Shown here: one piece after another, positions 1 through 8,593 of the stretch
Layout: the number at the start of each line of letters is the position of its first letter
Numbering within the stretch: the first letter of the stretch is position 1
Origin: Pseudonocardia sp. MH-G8
GTDB taxonomy: Bacteria > Actinomycetota > Actinomycetes > Mycobacteriales > Pseudonocardiaceae
Reading direction: 5' to 3'
DNA length: 64,000 nt
Assembly (NCBI RefSeq): GCF_002262885.1
Contig: NZ_NKYF01000019.1
Span: forward strand, 62,001 to 126,000
Notes under the pieces: generated by a model
Databases searched by the model: none
What the model was told of the DNA's origin: nothing
The model's input: the letters and a program-made list of their open reading frames with translations, nothing else
Translations under genes and position numbers: made by a program

Positions 1-540
1 GACGCCCGGCACGGCGATTCCATCGCCGTCAACGGCGTGTGCCTCACGGTGATCGATCCGGACGGGGGCGCGGGCGGCACGTTCCGCGTCGAGCTGGTGC
101 CGGAGACGCTGAAGCGCTCCAGCCTGTCCGCGGTGGTGCCCGGTACGCGCGTGAACCTCGAGCGCGCCGTGCCGGTGAACGGGCGCCTCGGTGGCCACAT
201 CGTGCAGGGCCACGTGGACGGGGTGGCGACGGTGCTGTCGCGTACCCCGGGCGAGCGCACGGACGAGGTGCGCTTCAGCCTCGCGCCCGACCTCGCCCGG
301 TACGTGGTGGAGAAGGGCTCGATCACGGTCGACGGGGTATCGCTCACCGTGGCCGGTGTGAGCAGTGACACGTTCTCGGTGGCGCTGATCCCCACCACCT
401 TGTCCGACACCACACTCGGTTCCCGGGATCCGGGGGATACCGTGAACCTGGAGGTCGACGTGGTGGCGAAGTACGTGGAGCGACTCACAGCGGGATACCG
501 CGGTGCCACGCCGGCGCGCGACGAGGCAGGGGAGCGGTGA
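1..540 (+). CDS. ribE: riboflavin synthase alpha chain, 5' end missing
   Basis: Partial gene; the open frame already runs at base 1 (DARHGDSIAVNGVCLTV). Riboflavin synthase dismutates two 6,7-dimethyl-8-ribityllumazines to riboflavin plus a pyrimidinedione. The visible part carries end of the first lumazine-binding repeat, then the second repeat beginning around GGHIVQGHVDGVA, with the family pattern VDGVSLTV in the second half. The N-terminal few dozen residues lie outside the window. Its stop overlaps the ribBA start, so the two are translationally coupled in a rib operon. Any FMN riboswitch would lie upstream, out of view. Confidence 0.93.
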   Translation, partial: DARHGDSIAVNGVCLTVIDPDGGAGGTFRVELVPETLKRSSLSAVVPGTRVNLERAVPVNGRLGGHIVQGHVDGVATVLSRTPGERTDEVRFSLAPDLARYVVEKGSITVDGVSLTVAGVSSDTFSVALIPTTLSDTTLGSRDPGDTVNLEVDVVAKYVERLTAGYRGATPARDEAGER

Positions 541-1847
541 TGGGTGTGGAGCAGGCGGCAGGCGATGCCGCCCCGCGGCCGGTGGCCGGCAGCGGCTTCG
601 AGGCGATCGAGCGGGCCATCGCCGACCTCAAGGCCGGCCGCGCCGTGGTGGTCGTGGACGATGAGGACCGCGAGAACGAGGGCGACCTGATCTTCGCGGC
701 CGAGATGGCGACGCCGGAGCTGGTGTCGTTCATGGTGCGCTACACGTCCGGCTACATCTGCGTGGCGCTCACCGAGAGCGAGTGCGACCGGCTCGACCTG
801 CCGCCGATGCACCACACCAACGCCGACAGCTTCCGCACCGCGTTCACCGTGACGGTCGACGCGAAGGCGGGCATCACCACCGGTATCTCGGCCTCGGACC
901 GCGCGCACACGATCCGGCTGCTCGCCGACGCGGGGGCGGGCCCGGGGGACCTGGTGCGCCCGGGGCACGTGCTGCCGCTGCGGGCCCGCGAGGGCGGCGT
1001 GCTGCGCCGGCCCGGGCACACCGAGGCCGCCGTCGACCTGGCGCGGCTCGCCGGGCTGTCGCCCGCGGGCGCACTGTGCGAGATCGTGTCGCAGAAGGAC
1101 GACGGCGACATGGCCCGCGGTGACGAGCTGGGCGTGTTCGCCGCGGCCCACGACCTCACCCTGATCACGATCGCGGACCTGATCGCCTACCGGCGGCGGT
1201 TCGAGAAGCACGTCGTGCGGGTGGCGCAGGCGCGCATCCCCACCGAGCACGGCGAGTTCATCGCCTACGGCTACGACTCGCTGCTCGACGGCATCGAGCA
1301 CATCGCGATGGTGCGCGGTGACATCGCAACTCCGGAAGGCACCGGCGAGGACGTGCTGGTGCGCGTGCACTCGGAGTGCCTCACCGGCGACGTCATGGGC
1401 TCGCTGCGCTGCGACTGCGGCCCGCAGTTGGACGCCGCGCTCGCGGCGGTGGCCGCGGAGGAACGCGGAGTGGTGCTCTACATGCGCGGGCACGAGGGCC
1501 GGGGCATCGGCCTGTTGCACAAGCTGCAGGCCTACCAGCTGCAGGAGGCCGGCGCCGACACCGTGGACGCCAACCTCGCGCTCGGGCTGCCCGCCGACGC
1601 CCGCGACTACGGGATCGGCGCGCAGATCCTCGTGGACCTCGGCGTGAAGTCGATGCGCCTGCTCACCAACAACCCCGACAAGCGGGCCGGCCTCGAGGGC
1701 TACGGTCTGACGATCACCGGGCGGGTGCCGCTGCCGGTGCGCGCGCACCGGGAGAACCTGCGCTACCTGCGCACGAAGCGCGACCGGATGGGTCACGACC
1801 TGCCCGACCTGGGCGACGGCGCGCTGGCCGACGGCACCGGCACCTGA
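540..1847 (+). CDS. ribBA: bifunctional 3,4-dihydroxy-2-butanone-4-phosphate synthase / GTP cyclohydrolase II
   Basis: 435 residues, the usual length of a RibBA fusion. The N-terminal half makes 3,4-dihydroxybutanone phosphate from ribulose 5-phosphate and shows the acidic metal-binding loop DDEDRENEGDL near residue 40. The C-terminal half (from about residue 230) opens GTP for riboflavin synthesis; it has the zinc cysteines in SECLTGDVMGSLRCDCG and the GHEGRGIGL loop. I chose ATG at 540, which overlaps the ribE stop (GTGATG), because GGGGAG at about 529 is well spaced from it; GTG at 537 is the alternative. Both halves look intact. Confidence 0.96.
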   Translation: MGVEQAAGDAAPRPVAGSGFEAIERAIADLKAGRAVVVVDDEDRENEGDLIFAAEMATPELVSFMVRYTSGYICVALTESECDRLDLPPMHHTNADSFRTAFTVTVDAKAGITTGISASDRAHTIRLLADAGAGPGDLVRPGHVLPLRAREGGVLRRPGHTEAAVDLARLAGLSPAGALCEIVSQKDDGDMARGDELGVFAAAHDLTLITIADLIAYRRRFEKHVVRVAQARIPTEHGEFIAYGYDSLLDGIEHIAMVRGDIATPEGTGEDVLVRVHSECLTGDVMGSLRCDCGPQLDAALAAVAAEERGVVLYMRGHEGRGIGLLHKLQAYQLQEAGADTVDANLALGLPADARDYGIGAQILVDLGVKSMRLLTNNPDKRAGLEGYGLTITGRVPLPVRAHRENLRYLRTKRDRMGHDLPDLGDGALADGTGT

Positions 1848-1863
1848 CACGGGGAGAGAGTCG

Positions 1864-2346
1864 ATGACTGGCGAGGGCCGTCCGACGACGGACGAGCTCC
1901 CGGACGCGTCCGGGTTGCGGCTGGCGATCGCGGCCACCACCTGGCACGCGGACATCGTGGACGTGATGCTGGAGCGCGCGGTCGCAACCGCGGAGAAGGC
2001 CGGTGTGCCACGACCCACCGTGGTGCGGGTGCCGGGCACCGTCGAGCTGCCCGTGGTGTGCCAGGAGCTGGCCGTGCGGCACGACGCGGTCGTGGCGCTC
2101 GGCGTGGTGGTGCGCGGTGGAACGCCGCACTTCGAGTACGTCTGCGACGCCGTCACCGCGGGCCTGACCCGCGTGGCGCTGGACGAACGCACGCCGGTGG
2201 GCAACGGCGTGCTGACCTGCAACACGAAGGAGCAGGCCGTGGAGCGCTCGGGAGCACCGGGCTCGGCGGAGGACAAGGGCGCCGAGGCGTGCGTGGCGGC
2301 GCTGCAGACCGCGCTCGTGCTGCGCGGCCTGCGGAGCGGGCGGTGA
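1864..2346 (+). CDS. ribH: 6,7-dimethyl-8-ribityllumazine synthase
   Basis: 160 residues, normal for lumazine synthase, which condenses 5-amino-6-ribitylaminouracil with dihydroxybutanone phosphate in the penultimate riboflavin step. Visible are the substrate-binding N-terminus (AATTWHADIVDVMLERAV), the GVVVRGGTPHFEYV segment with the proton-relay histidine near residue 88, and the C-terminal NTKEQAVERSG stretch. Sixteen bases after ribBA with GGGGAGAG as ribosome-binding site. Last enzyme of the rib operon here. Confidence 0.96.
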   Translation: MTGEGRPTTDELPDASGLRLAIAATTWHADIVDVMLERAVATAEKAGVPRPTVVRVPGTVELPVVCQELAVRHDAVVALGVVVRGGTPHFEYVCDAVTAGLTRVALDERTPVGNGVLTCNTKEQAVERSGAPGSAEDKGAEACVAALQTALVLRGLRSGR

Positions 2347-2810
2347 CGGCCGTGCCCGCCGCGCGGCGGGACGTCGCCGAGCCGGTGGTGGTGCGCCCGC
2401 GCAAGGTGCTCATCGCGGCGTGGGTCGGGGCCGTGGCCATCGTGGGGCTGTTCGTGGCCATCGCCCTCGTGCTGCGCAACAGCCCCACCGGTGTGTTCTT
2501 CCGGCTCGCCGACCAGATCGCGCTCGTGCTCCTGGGCCTGTTCATCGCCGGTGGGCTGCTGCTGCTCGCCCGTCCGCGGGTGCGTGCCGACGCCGAGGGC
2601 ATCGAGGTGCGCAACATCCTGGTCACCCGCAGGCTGCCGTGGTCGCTGGTGGAGCGGGTGGCGTTCCCCGACGGCGCCTCGTGGGCGCGCCTGGACCTGC
2701 CCGACGACGAGTACATGGCGGTGCTGGCCATCCAGGCGGTGGACGGCAGGCGCGCCGTGGACGCGATCACCCGGGTGCGGGCGCTGCACGCCCGGGCCCA
2801 CGGCCGCTGA
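2343..2810 (+). CDS. PH-domain (bPH2-like) membrane protein
   Basis: 155 residues from GTG 2343, which overlaps the ribH stop by four bases. Two hydrophobic segments (about residues 22-43 and 58-75) are followed by a cytoplasmic part rich in beta-strand pattern (RVRADAEGIEVRN, RRLPWSLVERVAF), which is the layout of small bacterial PH-domain proteins. Such a gene commonly follows ribH in actinobacteria, but its role is unknown to me; a link to flavin metabolism rests only on position. Confidence 0.75.
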   Translation: MTAVPAARRDVAEPVVVRPRKVLIAAWVGAVAIVGLFVAIALVLRNSPTGVFFRLADQIALVLLGLFIAGGLLLLARPRVRADAEGIEVRNILVTRRLPWSLVERVAFPDGASWARLDLPDDEYMAVLAIQAVDGRRAVDAITRVRALHARAHGR

Positions 2811-2821
2811 GCACTCGCACG

Positions 2822-2827
2822 TAGCAT
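2822..2827 (+). promoter_or_regulatory. candidate -10 box, leaderless start of the DHODH-like gene
   Basis: TAGCAT ends seven bases before GTG 2835, the spacing expected if transcription starts at the start codon. No Shine-Dalgarno sequence precedes the start. Confidence 0.45.
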
Positions 2828-2834
2828 CGGAGCC

Positions 2835-3866
2835 GTGCTGCGCACCCGGGAACCCGCAGGTCCGACCGCCTCCGTCGAGGAGAGCGTGCGCCTGGGCGAC
2901 ATCGTCCTCCGCAACCGGCTCGTCACCTCGTCGAGCCTGCTGGGCTACGGCGTCTCGAACACGCCGCTGCTGCCCTACGGGATGAGCCCGATCTCGCTGT
3001 TCGTGCCGCTCGCGGAGTTCGGCGCGGTGACCACGCGCACCCTGACCGTCGAGCCGCGCGAGGGCCACTTCACCACCCGCGACGACTGGTCGCTGCCGGA
3101 GCTGCCCGGCCTGCTGCGCCGTTACGGCACCGTGCTGCGCGGCACCGACGGCGGATGGATCAACGCGTTCGGCTGGTGCAACGTCGGGATCGACGCCTAC
3201 CTGCGCGACTACTACCCGCGCACCCGCGACCAGCGCGTGATCATCTCGCTCGGCGGGTTCTCCGCGGAGGAGTTCGTGACGCTCGTGGACCGGGTGAACG
3301 CGGTCGTGCCGGTGGGCGACATCGCCGCCGTGGAGCTCAACGTGAGCTGCCACAACGTCAACTTCGACTTCTCGACGATCCTGCAGGACGTGCTCGACGA
3401 GGCCGTGCCCCGCAGCAACCACCCGGTGATCCTCAAGCTCTCGCCGGACAACGACTACCTGCGCAACGCGCAGCAGGCGGCGAAGGCCGGGGTCTCCGCG
3501 CTGACCGCGATCAACACCGTGAAGGCGCTGCGGCTCGACCCGCGCACGGGCACCCCGCTCCTCGCCAACCGCTACGGCGGCCTGTCCGGCCGCGCGATCA
3601 AGCCGATCGGCCTGCGCGTGGTGAGTGAGCTGCGCGAAGCCGGCGTCACGCTGCCGATCATCGCCACCGGCGGCATCCGCACCGTGGACGACTGCCGCGA
3701 GTACTTCTGGGCGGGCGCGGACGCTGTGAGCCTCGGAAGCGCGACGTGGCTGGCCAGCTATCCGGGGTACGCTCTGGCCCCTGTGCGCGCGTTGCACGTC
3801 CGGCGCGTGCTGCGGGCCATTCGGCGCCACGGCGCTCGCCCGGTCCGTGGCGGCCCGGCGCGCTGA
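2835..3866 (+). CDS. dihydroorotate dehydrogenase-like flavoprotein
   Basis: 343 residues with the FMN TIM-barrel of class 1 dihydroorotate dehydrogenases. The active-site loop reads ELNVSCHNVN, keeping the class 1 cysteine but with His where NxSCPN has Pro. Downstream are VILKLSPDND, AINTVKALR and the phosphate-binding IATGGIRTVDDC. No pyr gene is nearby and the next gene is a HAD hydrolase, so the substrate may not be dihydroorotate. The start is GTG 2835, supported by a TANNNT box seven bases upstream. The tail after about residue 305 is basic and shows no family motif. Confidence 0.72.
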   Translation: MLRTREPAGPTASVEESVRLGDIVLRNRLVTSSSLLGYGVSNTPLLPYGMSPISLFVPLAEFGAVTTRTLTVEPREGHFTTRDDWSLPELPGLLRRYGTVLRGTDGGWINAFGWCNVGIDAYLRDYYPRTRDQRVIISLGGFSAEEFVTLVDRVNAVVPVGDIAAVELNVSCHNVNFDFSTILQDVLDEAVPRSNHPVILKLSPDNDYLRNAQQAAKAGVSALTAINTVKALRLDPRTGTPLLANRYGGLSGRAIKPIGLRVVSELREAGVTLPIIATGGIRTVDDCREYFWAGADAVSLGSATWLASYPGYALAPVRALHVRRVLRAIRRHGARPVRGGPAR

Positions 3867-3927
3867 GTCACGATCTTCGTGGACCCGGGCACCCGCCCGG
3901 TCGGAGCACGACGGACGAGGTGGCGTG

Positions 3928-4644
3928 ATGCCCACGACGATGTCCGGAGGCACTGCGGAGCAGTTGCGCGCCCCCGACCGGCGGCCGCGTGCCGTGCTCC
4001 TCGACGTGTTCGAGACGATGCTGGCGGTGGACGCGCTCGGCTCCCGGTTCGTGGACGTGGGGCGGCCCGCGCACGAGTGGGAGCTGTTCTTCACCCGCGC
4101 CCTGCGGGACGGGATGGCCCACACCCTCGCCGGCCCCACGCGTCCCTTCGCCGACGTGGCCCGGGCCGCCCTGCACACCACCACCCACCACACCCTCTCC
4201 GACGAGGCGGTCGAGCACGTGCTCGCCGGGTTCGCCACGTTGCCGCCGCACCCCGACGTGGAGCCGGCCCTGATGGCGCTCGCCCGCGCCCGGATCCCGG
4301 CCTACGCGTTCACCCACGGCGCGGAGGCGGTGGCCGCCTCCGCGCTGGACGGCGCCGGCCTGCGCACCTACCTGCGCGGTGTGCTCTCCTGCGAACAGAT
4401 CCACTCCTTCAAGCCGCCCGCTCGCGTGTACCACTGGGCCTGCCGGCAGGTGGACCAGCCCGTCGACCGGGTGGCGCTGGTGGCCGTGCATTCCTGGGAC
4501 GTTCACGGCGCCGTGCGCGCGGGCCTCGTGACCGGCCTCGCCACCCGGCTCGAGGGTGCGGTGCCCGACGTGGTGGAACTCCCGCACGTGGCGGCCGAAC
4601 GACTGGACACGGTGGTGGAGCGGATCATCGCCCTGCCGTCCTGA
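3928..4644 (+). CDS. HAD-superfamily hydrolase (haloacid dehalogenase-like)
   Basis: 238 residues. The nucleophile aspartate is at about D26 in LLDVFETM; motif II is FTHGA, motif III lysine is in IHSFKPPARVYH and motif IV is VALVAVHSWDVHGA. The cap sequence between motifs I and II matches the type II haloacid dehalogenase arrangement. The start is ATG 3928; the longer open frame lacks a ribosome-binding site. It lies 61 bases after the flavoprotein gene and may be cotranscribed. Substrate unknown: phosphatase and dehalogenase are both possible. Confidence 0.78.
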   Translation: MPTTMSGGTAEQLRAPDRRPRAVLLDVFETMLAVDALGSRFVDVGRPAHEWELFFTRALRDGMAHTLAGPTRPFADVARAALHTTTHHTLSDEAVEHVLAGFATLPPHPDVEPALMALARARIPAYAFTHGAEAVAASALDGAGLRTYLRGVLSCEQIHSFKPPARVYHWACRQVDQPVDRVALVAVHSWDVHGAVRAGLVTGLATRLEGAVPDVVELPHVAAERLDTVVERIIALPS

Positions 4645-4684
4645 CAGGTCCGACGGGTTCCGCCGCCCCGGCTCCGCCCGGCCC

Positions 4685-5425
4685 CTACGCCCCCACCGCC
4701 CGACGGCGCCCCCGGCCGAGCCCGCCGCCCCTCCCGAGGTCGGCCGCCTCCCCGGCCTCGGCTCCGGCCGCCCAGCCCGAGCCGGACAGCACCCTGCGCC
4801 GGGCCGTGCCCAGGCGGGGGAAGGCGGTGGCGAACTCGCGGTCGACGCGCTCGCGGCGGTCGGCCAGCACGAGCGCGACGCCGCCCGTGCCCGGGGGAGC
4901 GGCCGTGGCGTCGTGGGTGGCGGCGTGGGTGGCGGCGCGCTGCTCGGCCGCCAGGAGCCGGCGGTGCACCTGTTGGGCGAAGCCCTCCAGCCAGGACCGC
5001 CGGTAGGCAGCGACCGACTCGCCCGGCCACGGCGGCCGGATCCGCACGAGCTGGCTGGTGGCCTGCAGTTGCAGCGACGTGTAGAGCACCTCGATCCGCT
5101 CACGGTCCGATGCGTGCCCGAAGACCGTGACCGCGGCGACCTTGCCTGCCCACGTGCCGTGCAGCACCCAGCGGCAGCCGAGCGCGGCGGCCGTCCAGCC
5201 CAGCAGGCGCGCCTTGCCCGCGCTGTACGGATCGCTCATCGCGACCCGAAGCCCGCCGATCTCGTCGCGGCCCGGCTCGGCGGCGTCGAGCAGTGCGGAG
5301 TCGATGCCGTGGCGGGCCATCAGCTCCACGGCCTTGGCCGTGTAGATCTCCGCCTCCTCAGCGGTGGCCGCGCGCTCGGCCTTGGCGAGCAGCTTGCGGA
5401 CGGTGGCCAGCTTCTCGGTGCTCAT
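4685..5425 (-). CDS. DUF2786-domain protein
   Basis: 246 residues. The N-terminus (KLATVRKLLAKAERA ... AVELMARHGID) is the DUF2786 signature, a short helical domain found in actinobacterial and phage proteins of unknown function. The middle carries SDPYSAGKARLLGWTAAAL and a long helical stretch; the last 40 residues are low-complexity Gly/Arg. GAGGAG lies just before ATG 5425. Divergent from uvrC. No function can be assigned from sequence. Confidence 0.72.
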   Translation of the reverse strand: MSTEKLATVRKLLAKAERAATAEEAEIYTAKAVELMARHGIDSALLDAAEPGRDEIGGLRVAMSDPYSAGKARLLGWTAAALGCRWVLHGTWAGKVAAVTVFGHASDRERIEVLYTSLQLQATSQLVRIRPPWPGESVAAYRRSWLEGFAQQVHRRLLAAEQRAATHAATHDATAAPPGTGGVALVLADRRERVDREFATAFPRLGTARRRVLSGSGWAAGAEAGEAADLGRGGGLGRGRRRAVGA

Positions 5426-5570
5426 CGGGTCTCCTCGGGGTCGAACAGGCGTTCGTACTCGCCAGAGGATTTACCACGCGGCGCCGACAGTTCCGCGGGA
5501 GGGAGCGCCTACACCACGCCGCGACGCGCCGGGTGGCCGGTCCCCGCCCCGGCGTGTCGGGGGTCCGTCC

Positions 5571-5576
5571 TACCCT
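5571..5576 (+). promoter_or_regulatory. candidate -10 box for uvrC
   Basis: TACCCT ends nine bases before ATG 5586, near the leaderless spacing and slightly longer than at the other sites in this window. Confidence 0.35.
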
Positions 5577-5585
5577 GGGGTGGCC

Positions 5586-7649
5586 ATGCGCGATCCCGCT
5601 TCGAACGACCCCTCCCGGTACCGGCCGGCGCCCGGGTCCATCCCGGAGGCCCCCGGGGTGTACCGCTTCTCCGACCCGCACGGCCGCGTGATCTACGTCG
5701 GCAAGGCGAAGAGCCTGCGGCAGCGGCTCAACTCCTACTTCGCCGATCTCACCGGGCTGCACCCGCGCACGCGCCAGATGGTCACCACCGCGGCGAAGGT
5801 GGAGTGGACGGTCGTCACCACCGAGGTGGAGGCGCTGCAGCTCGAGTACAACTGGATCAAGGAGTACGACCCGCGGTTCAACGTCCGCTACCGCGACGAC
5901 AAGACCTACCCGGTGCTCGCGGTCACCATGAACGAGGAGTTCCCGCGGCTGCACGTCTACCGGGGTCCCCGCCGCAAGGGCGTGCGCTACTTCGGGCCCT
6001 ACGCCCACGCGTGGGCGATCCGGGAGACCCTCGACCTGTTGCTGCGGGTCTTCCCGGCGCGCACGTGCAGCGCCGGGGTGTTCAAGCGGCACGGGCAGAT
6101 GGGCCGGCCGTGCCTGCTGGGCTACATCGACAAGTGCTCCGCGCCGTGCGTCGGGCGGGTCGACGCCGACGAGCACCGCGCCATCGTCGCGGATTTCTCC
6201 GACTTCCTCGCCGGGCGCACCGACCACCTGGTCAAGCAGCTGGAACGCAAGATGGCCGACGCCTCCGAGCAGTTGGAGTTCGAGCGCGCGGCACGGCTGC
6301 GCGACGACGTCGGCGCGCTGCGCCGCGCGATGGAGAAGCAGGCCGTGGTGCTCGGCGACGGCACCGACGCCGATGTGGTGGCGTTCGCCCAGGACGAGCT
6401 GGAGGCCGCCGTCCAGGTCTTCCACGTGCGGGGCGGTCGGGTCCGCGGCCAGCGCGGCTGGGTGGTCGACAAGGTCGAGCCCACCGACACCGCGCAGCTC
6501 GTGGAGCGCTTCCTCACCCAGTTCTACGGCGAGCAGGCGGCCCTGGCGGGCTCGGCCGACGACGCCACGCAGCCGGTGCCGAAGGAGATCCTCGTGCCGG
6601 AGCTGCCCGCCGAGGCGGGTTCGCTGGCGCAGTGGCTCACCCGGCTGCGGGGCTCGCGCGTGCAGGTGCGGGTGCCGCAGCGCGGCGACAAGCGCGCGCT
6701 GGCCGACACCGTGGCGCGCAACGCCGCCGAGGCGTTCACCCAGCACAAGCTGCGCCGGGCGGGGGACCTCACGGCGCGGTCGGCCGCGTTGCAGGAGATC
6801 CAGGACGCGCTCGGGCTCGACACGGCGCCGCTGCGCATCGAGTGCGTGGACGTCAGCCACGTGCAGGGCAGCAACGTGGTCGCCTCGCTCGTGGTGTTCG
6901 AGGACGGGCTGGCCCGCAAGTCGGACTACCGCCGGTTCGAGATCCGCGGCGGGTCCGAGGGCGGTGACGTCGCGGCGATCGCGGAGGTCGTCCGGCGGCG
7001 GTTCAAGCGCTACCTCGCCGAGACCGGGGGAACCGAGACCGGGGGAGCGGCGGACGGGGCGGGTAACACCGCGCAGGGGCCGGGCGAGTCCGGTGAGGTC
7101 CCGGCCGCCGTCCCCGACCCTGAACACCGGCCGGGTATCGATCCCGAGACCGGACGCCCGCGCAAGTTCGCCTATCCCCCGAACCTGCTCGTGGTCGACG
7201 GCGGCCAGCCGCAGGTCGAGGCCGCAGCCGACGTGCTGGGCCGGCTCGGCATCACCGACGTGGCCGTCTGCGGGCTGGCCAAGCGCCTGGAGGAGGTGTG
7301 GTTGCCCGCCGAACCGGACCCGGTGATCCTGTCCCGCACCAGCGAGGGCCTCTACCTGCTGCAGCGCGTGCGGGACGAGGCGCACCGGTTCGCCATCACC
7401 TACCACCGGCAGCGTCGTTCGCAGAGCATGATCGTGTCCGAGCTCGACGCCGTGCCGGGGCTCGGGCCCGCCCGGCGCGCCGCGCTGCTGAAGCACTTCG
7501 GGTCGGTGCGCAAGCTCAAGGCCGCGGACGCCGAGGAGATCGCCGCACTGCCGGGGTTCGGCCCGCGCACGGCCGCCGCCGTGATCACGGCGCTGCACGG
7601 CGAGCCCGGTGCTCCGGTACCGGGCGGGCACGAGGTGCCGGCCTCGTGA
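5586..7649 (+). CDS. uvrC: excinuclease ABC subunit C
   Basis: 687 residues, standard for UvrC, the dual-incision nuclease of nucleotide excision repair. GIY-YIG domain at about 17-95 (GVYRFSDPHGRVIYVGKAKS and the glutamate in LQLEYNWIKEYDPRFN), UVR helix motif around 215-250, RNase H-like domain (VDVSHVQGSNVVASLVVF), C-terminal tandem HhH (LDAVPGLGPARRAALLKHFG). A Gly/Thr/Glu-rich low-complexity insert near residues 480-515 splits the nuclease domain and contains a two-copy 15-base tandem repeat; it looks like a tolerated loop. Its stop overlaps rapZ. Confidence 0.97.
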   Translation: MRDPASNDPSRYRPAPGSIPEAPGVYRFSDPHGRVIYVGKAKSLRQRLNSYFADLTGLHPRTRQMVTTAAKVEWTVVTTEVEALQLEYNWIKEYDPRFNVRYRDDKTYPVLAVTMNEEFPRLHVYRGPRRKGVRYFGPYAHAWAIRETLDLLLRVFPARTCSAGVFKRHGQMGRPCLLGYIDKCSAPCVGRVDADEHRAIVADFSDFLAGRTDHLVKQLERKMADASEQLEFERAARLRDDVGALRRAMEKQAVVLGDGTDADVVAFAQDELEAAVQVFHVRGGRVRGQRGWVVDKVEPTDTAQLVERFLTQFYGEQAALAGSADDATQPVPKEILVPELPAEAGSLAQWLTRLRGSRVQVRVPQRGDKRALADTVARNAAEAFTQHKLRRAGDLTARSAALQEIQDALGLDTAPLRIECVDVSHVQGSNVVASLVVFEDGLARKSDYRRFEIRGGSEGGDVAAIAEVVRRRFKRYLAETGGTETGGAADGAGNTAQGPGESGEVPAAVPDPEHRPGIDPETGRPRKFAYPPNLLVVDGGQPQVEAAADVLGRLGITDVAVCGLAKRLEEVWLPAEPDPVILSRTSEGLYLLQRVRDEAHRFAITYHRQRRSQSMIVSELDAVPGLGPARRAALLKHFGSVRKLKAADAEEIAALPGFGPRTAAAVITALHGEPGAPVPGGHEVPAS

Positions 7650-8593
7650 ACGAGCGAGCGGACGGACCGGCGACCACGCAGGGGCGAGGGGGGATCGTGA
7701 CGGGCAGCGAGCCGACCGGCAGCGAGCCGGCGGGCATCGAGGTCACGCTGGTGAGCGGCCTCTCGGGAGCGGGGCGCAGCACCGCGGCGAAGGTCCTGGA
7801 GGACCTCGGCTGGTTCGTCGTCGACAACCTGCCGCCGGAGCTGATCTCCACGATGGTGGAGCTGGGCTCCCGCGCGCGCGGTGAGATCACGCGGATCGCG
7901 GTGGTGATGGACGTGCGGAGCCGGGCGTTCACGGCCGACCTCGGCGCCGTCATCAAGGACCTCGACGCCCGCGGCTACCGGCCGCGCCTGCTGTTCCTGG
8001 AGGCCTCGGACGCGGTGCTCGTGCGCCGTTTCGAGCAGGTGCGCCGCAGCCACCCGCTGCAGGGCGAGGGGCGGCTGGTCGACGGGATCGCCGCCGAGCG
8101 GGAACTGCTCACACCGCTGCGGGAGAGCGCCGACCTCGTCGTCGACACGTCCACGGTGGCGGTCCCGCAGCTGCGGGCCACCCTGGAGCACGCCTTCGGG
8201 GCCGAGTCCGCCAAGGTCACGCGCGTCACCCTGCTGTCGTTCGGCTACAAGTACGGCCTGCCGATGGACTCCGACCTCGTCGTGGACGTCCGGTTCCTGC
8301 CCAACCCGTTCTGGATCCCGGAGCTGCGCGAGTTCACCGGACGCGACGAGTCGGTCCGCGACTACGTGCTGAGCCAGGACGGCGCGCAGGAGTTCATCAG
8401 CCGGTACCTCGACCTGCTCCGGCTGGTCGGGGCGGGTTACCGCCGTGAGGGCAAGCGGTACCTCACGGTCTCGGTCGGCTGCACCGGTGGCAAGCACCGC
8501 AGCGTCGCGATCAGCGAGGAGTTCGCCCGCCGGCTGGCCGGCTCCGAGGGGGTCACGGTGAACGTCGTGCACCGGGACCTGGGGCGCGAGTGA
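7646..8593 (+). CDS. rapZ: RapZ-family nucleotide-binding protein (RNase adaptor homologue)
   Basis: 315 residues from GTG 7646, which overlaps the uvrC stop; GTG 7697 is a shorter alternative. The P-loop GLSGAGRST lies at about 38-46, Arg replacing the usual Lys, as I expect for actinobacterial RapZ. The conserved FVVDNLPPELI, FRFLPNPFWIPELREFTG-type segment and C-terminal GCTGGKHRSVAI are present. In E. coli RapZ steers RNase E processing of GlmZ; in actinobacteria the role is less clear. It sits in the conserved uvrC-rapZ-yvcK-whiA unit. Confidence 0.92.
   Translation: MNERADGPATTQGRGGIVTGSEPTGSEPAGIEVTLVSGLSGAGRSTAAKVLEDLGWFVVDNLPPELISTMVELGSRARGEITRIAVVMDVRSRAFTADLGAVIKDLDARGYRPRLLFLEASDAVLVRRFEQVRRSHPLQGEGRLVDGIAAERELLTPLRESADLVVDTSTVAVPQLRATLEHAFGAESAKVTRVTLLSFGYKYGLPMDSDLVVDVRFLPNPFWIPELREFTGRDESVRDYVLSQDGAQEFISRYLDLLRLVGAGYRREGKRYLTVSVGCTGGKHRSVAISEEFARRLAGSEGVTVNVVHRDLGRE

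Noticed and set aside
1..540. FMN riboswitch for the riboflavin operon
   Set aside because: The 5' end of the operon is outside the window, so nothing can be seen.
4556..6967. 803-codon plus-strand frame between the HAD gene and uvrC
   Set aside because: Out-of-frame shadow over uvrC and antisense to the DUF2786 gene; composition is Arg/Pro/Gly-rich without motifs.
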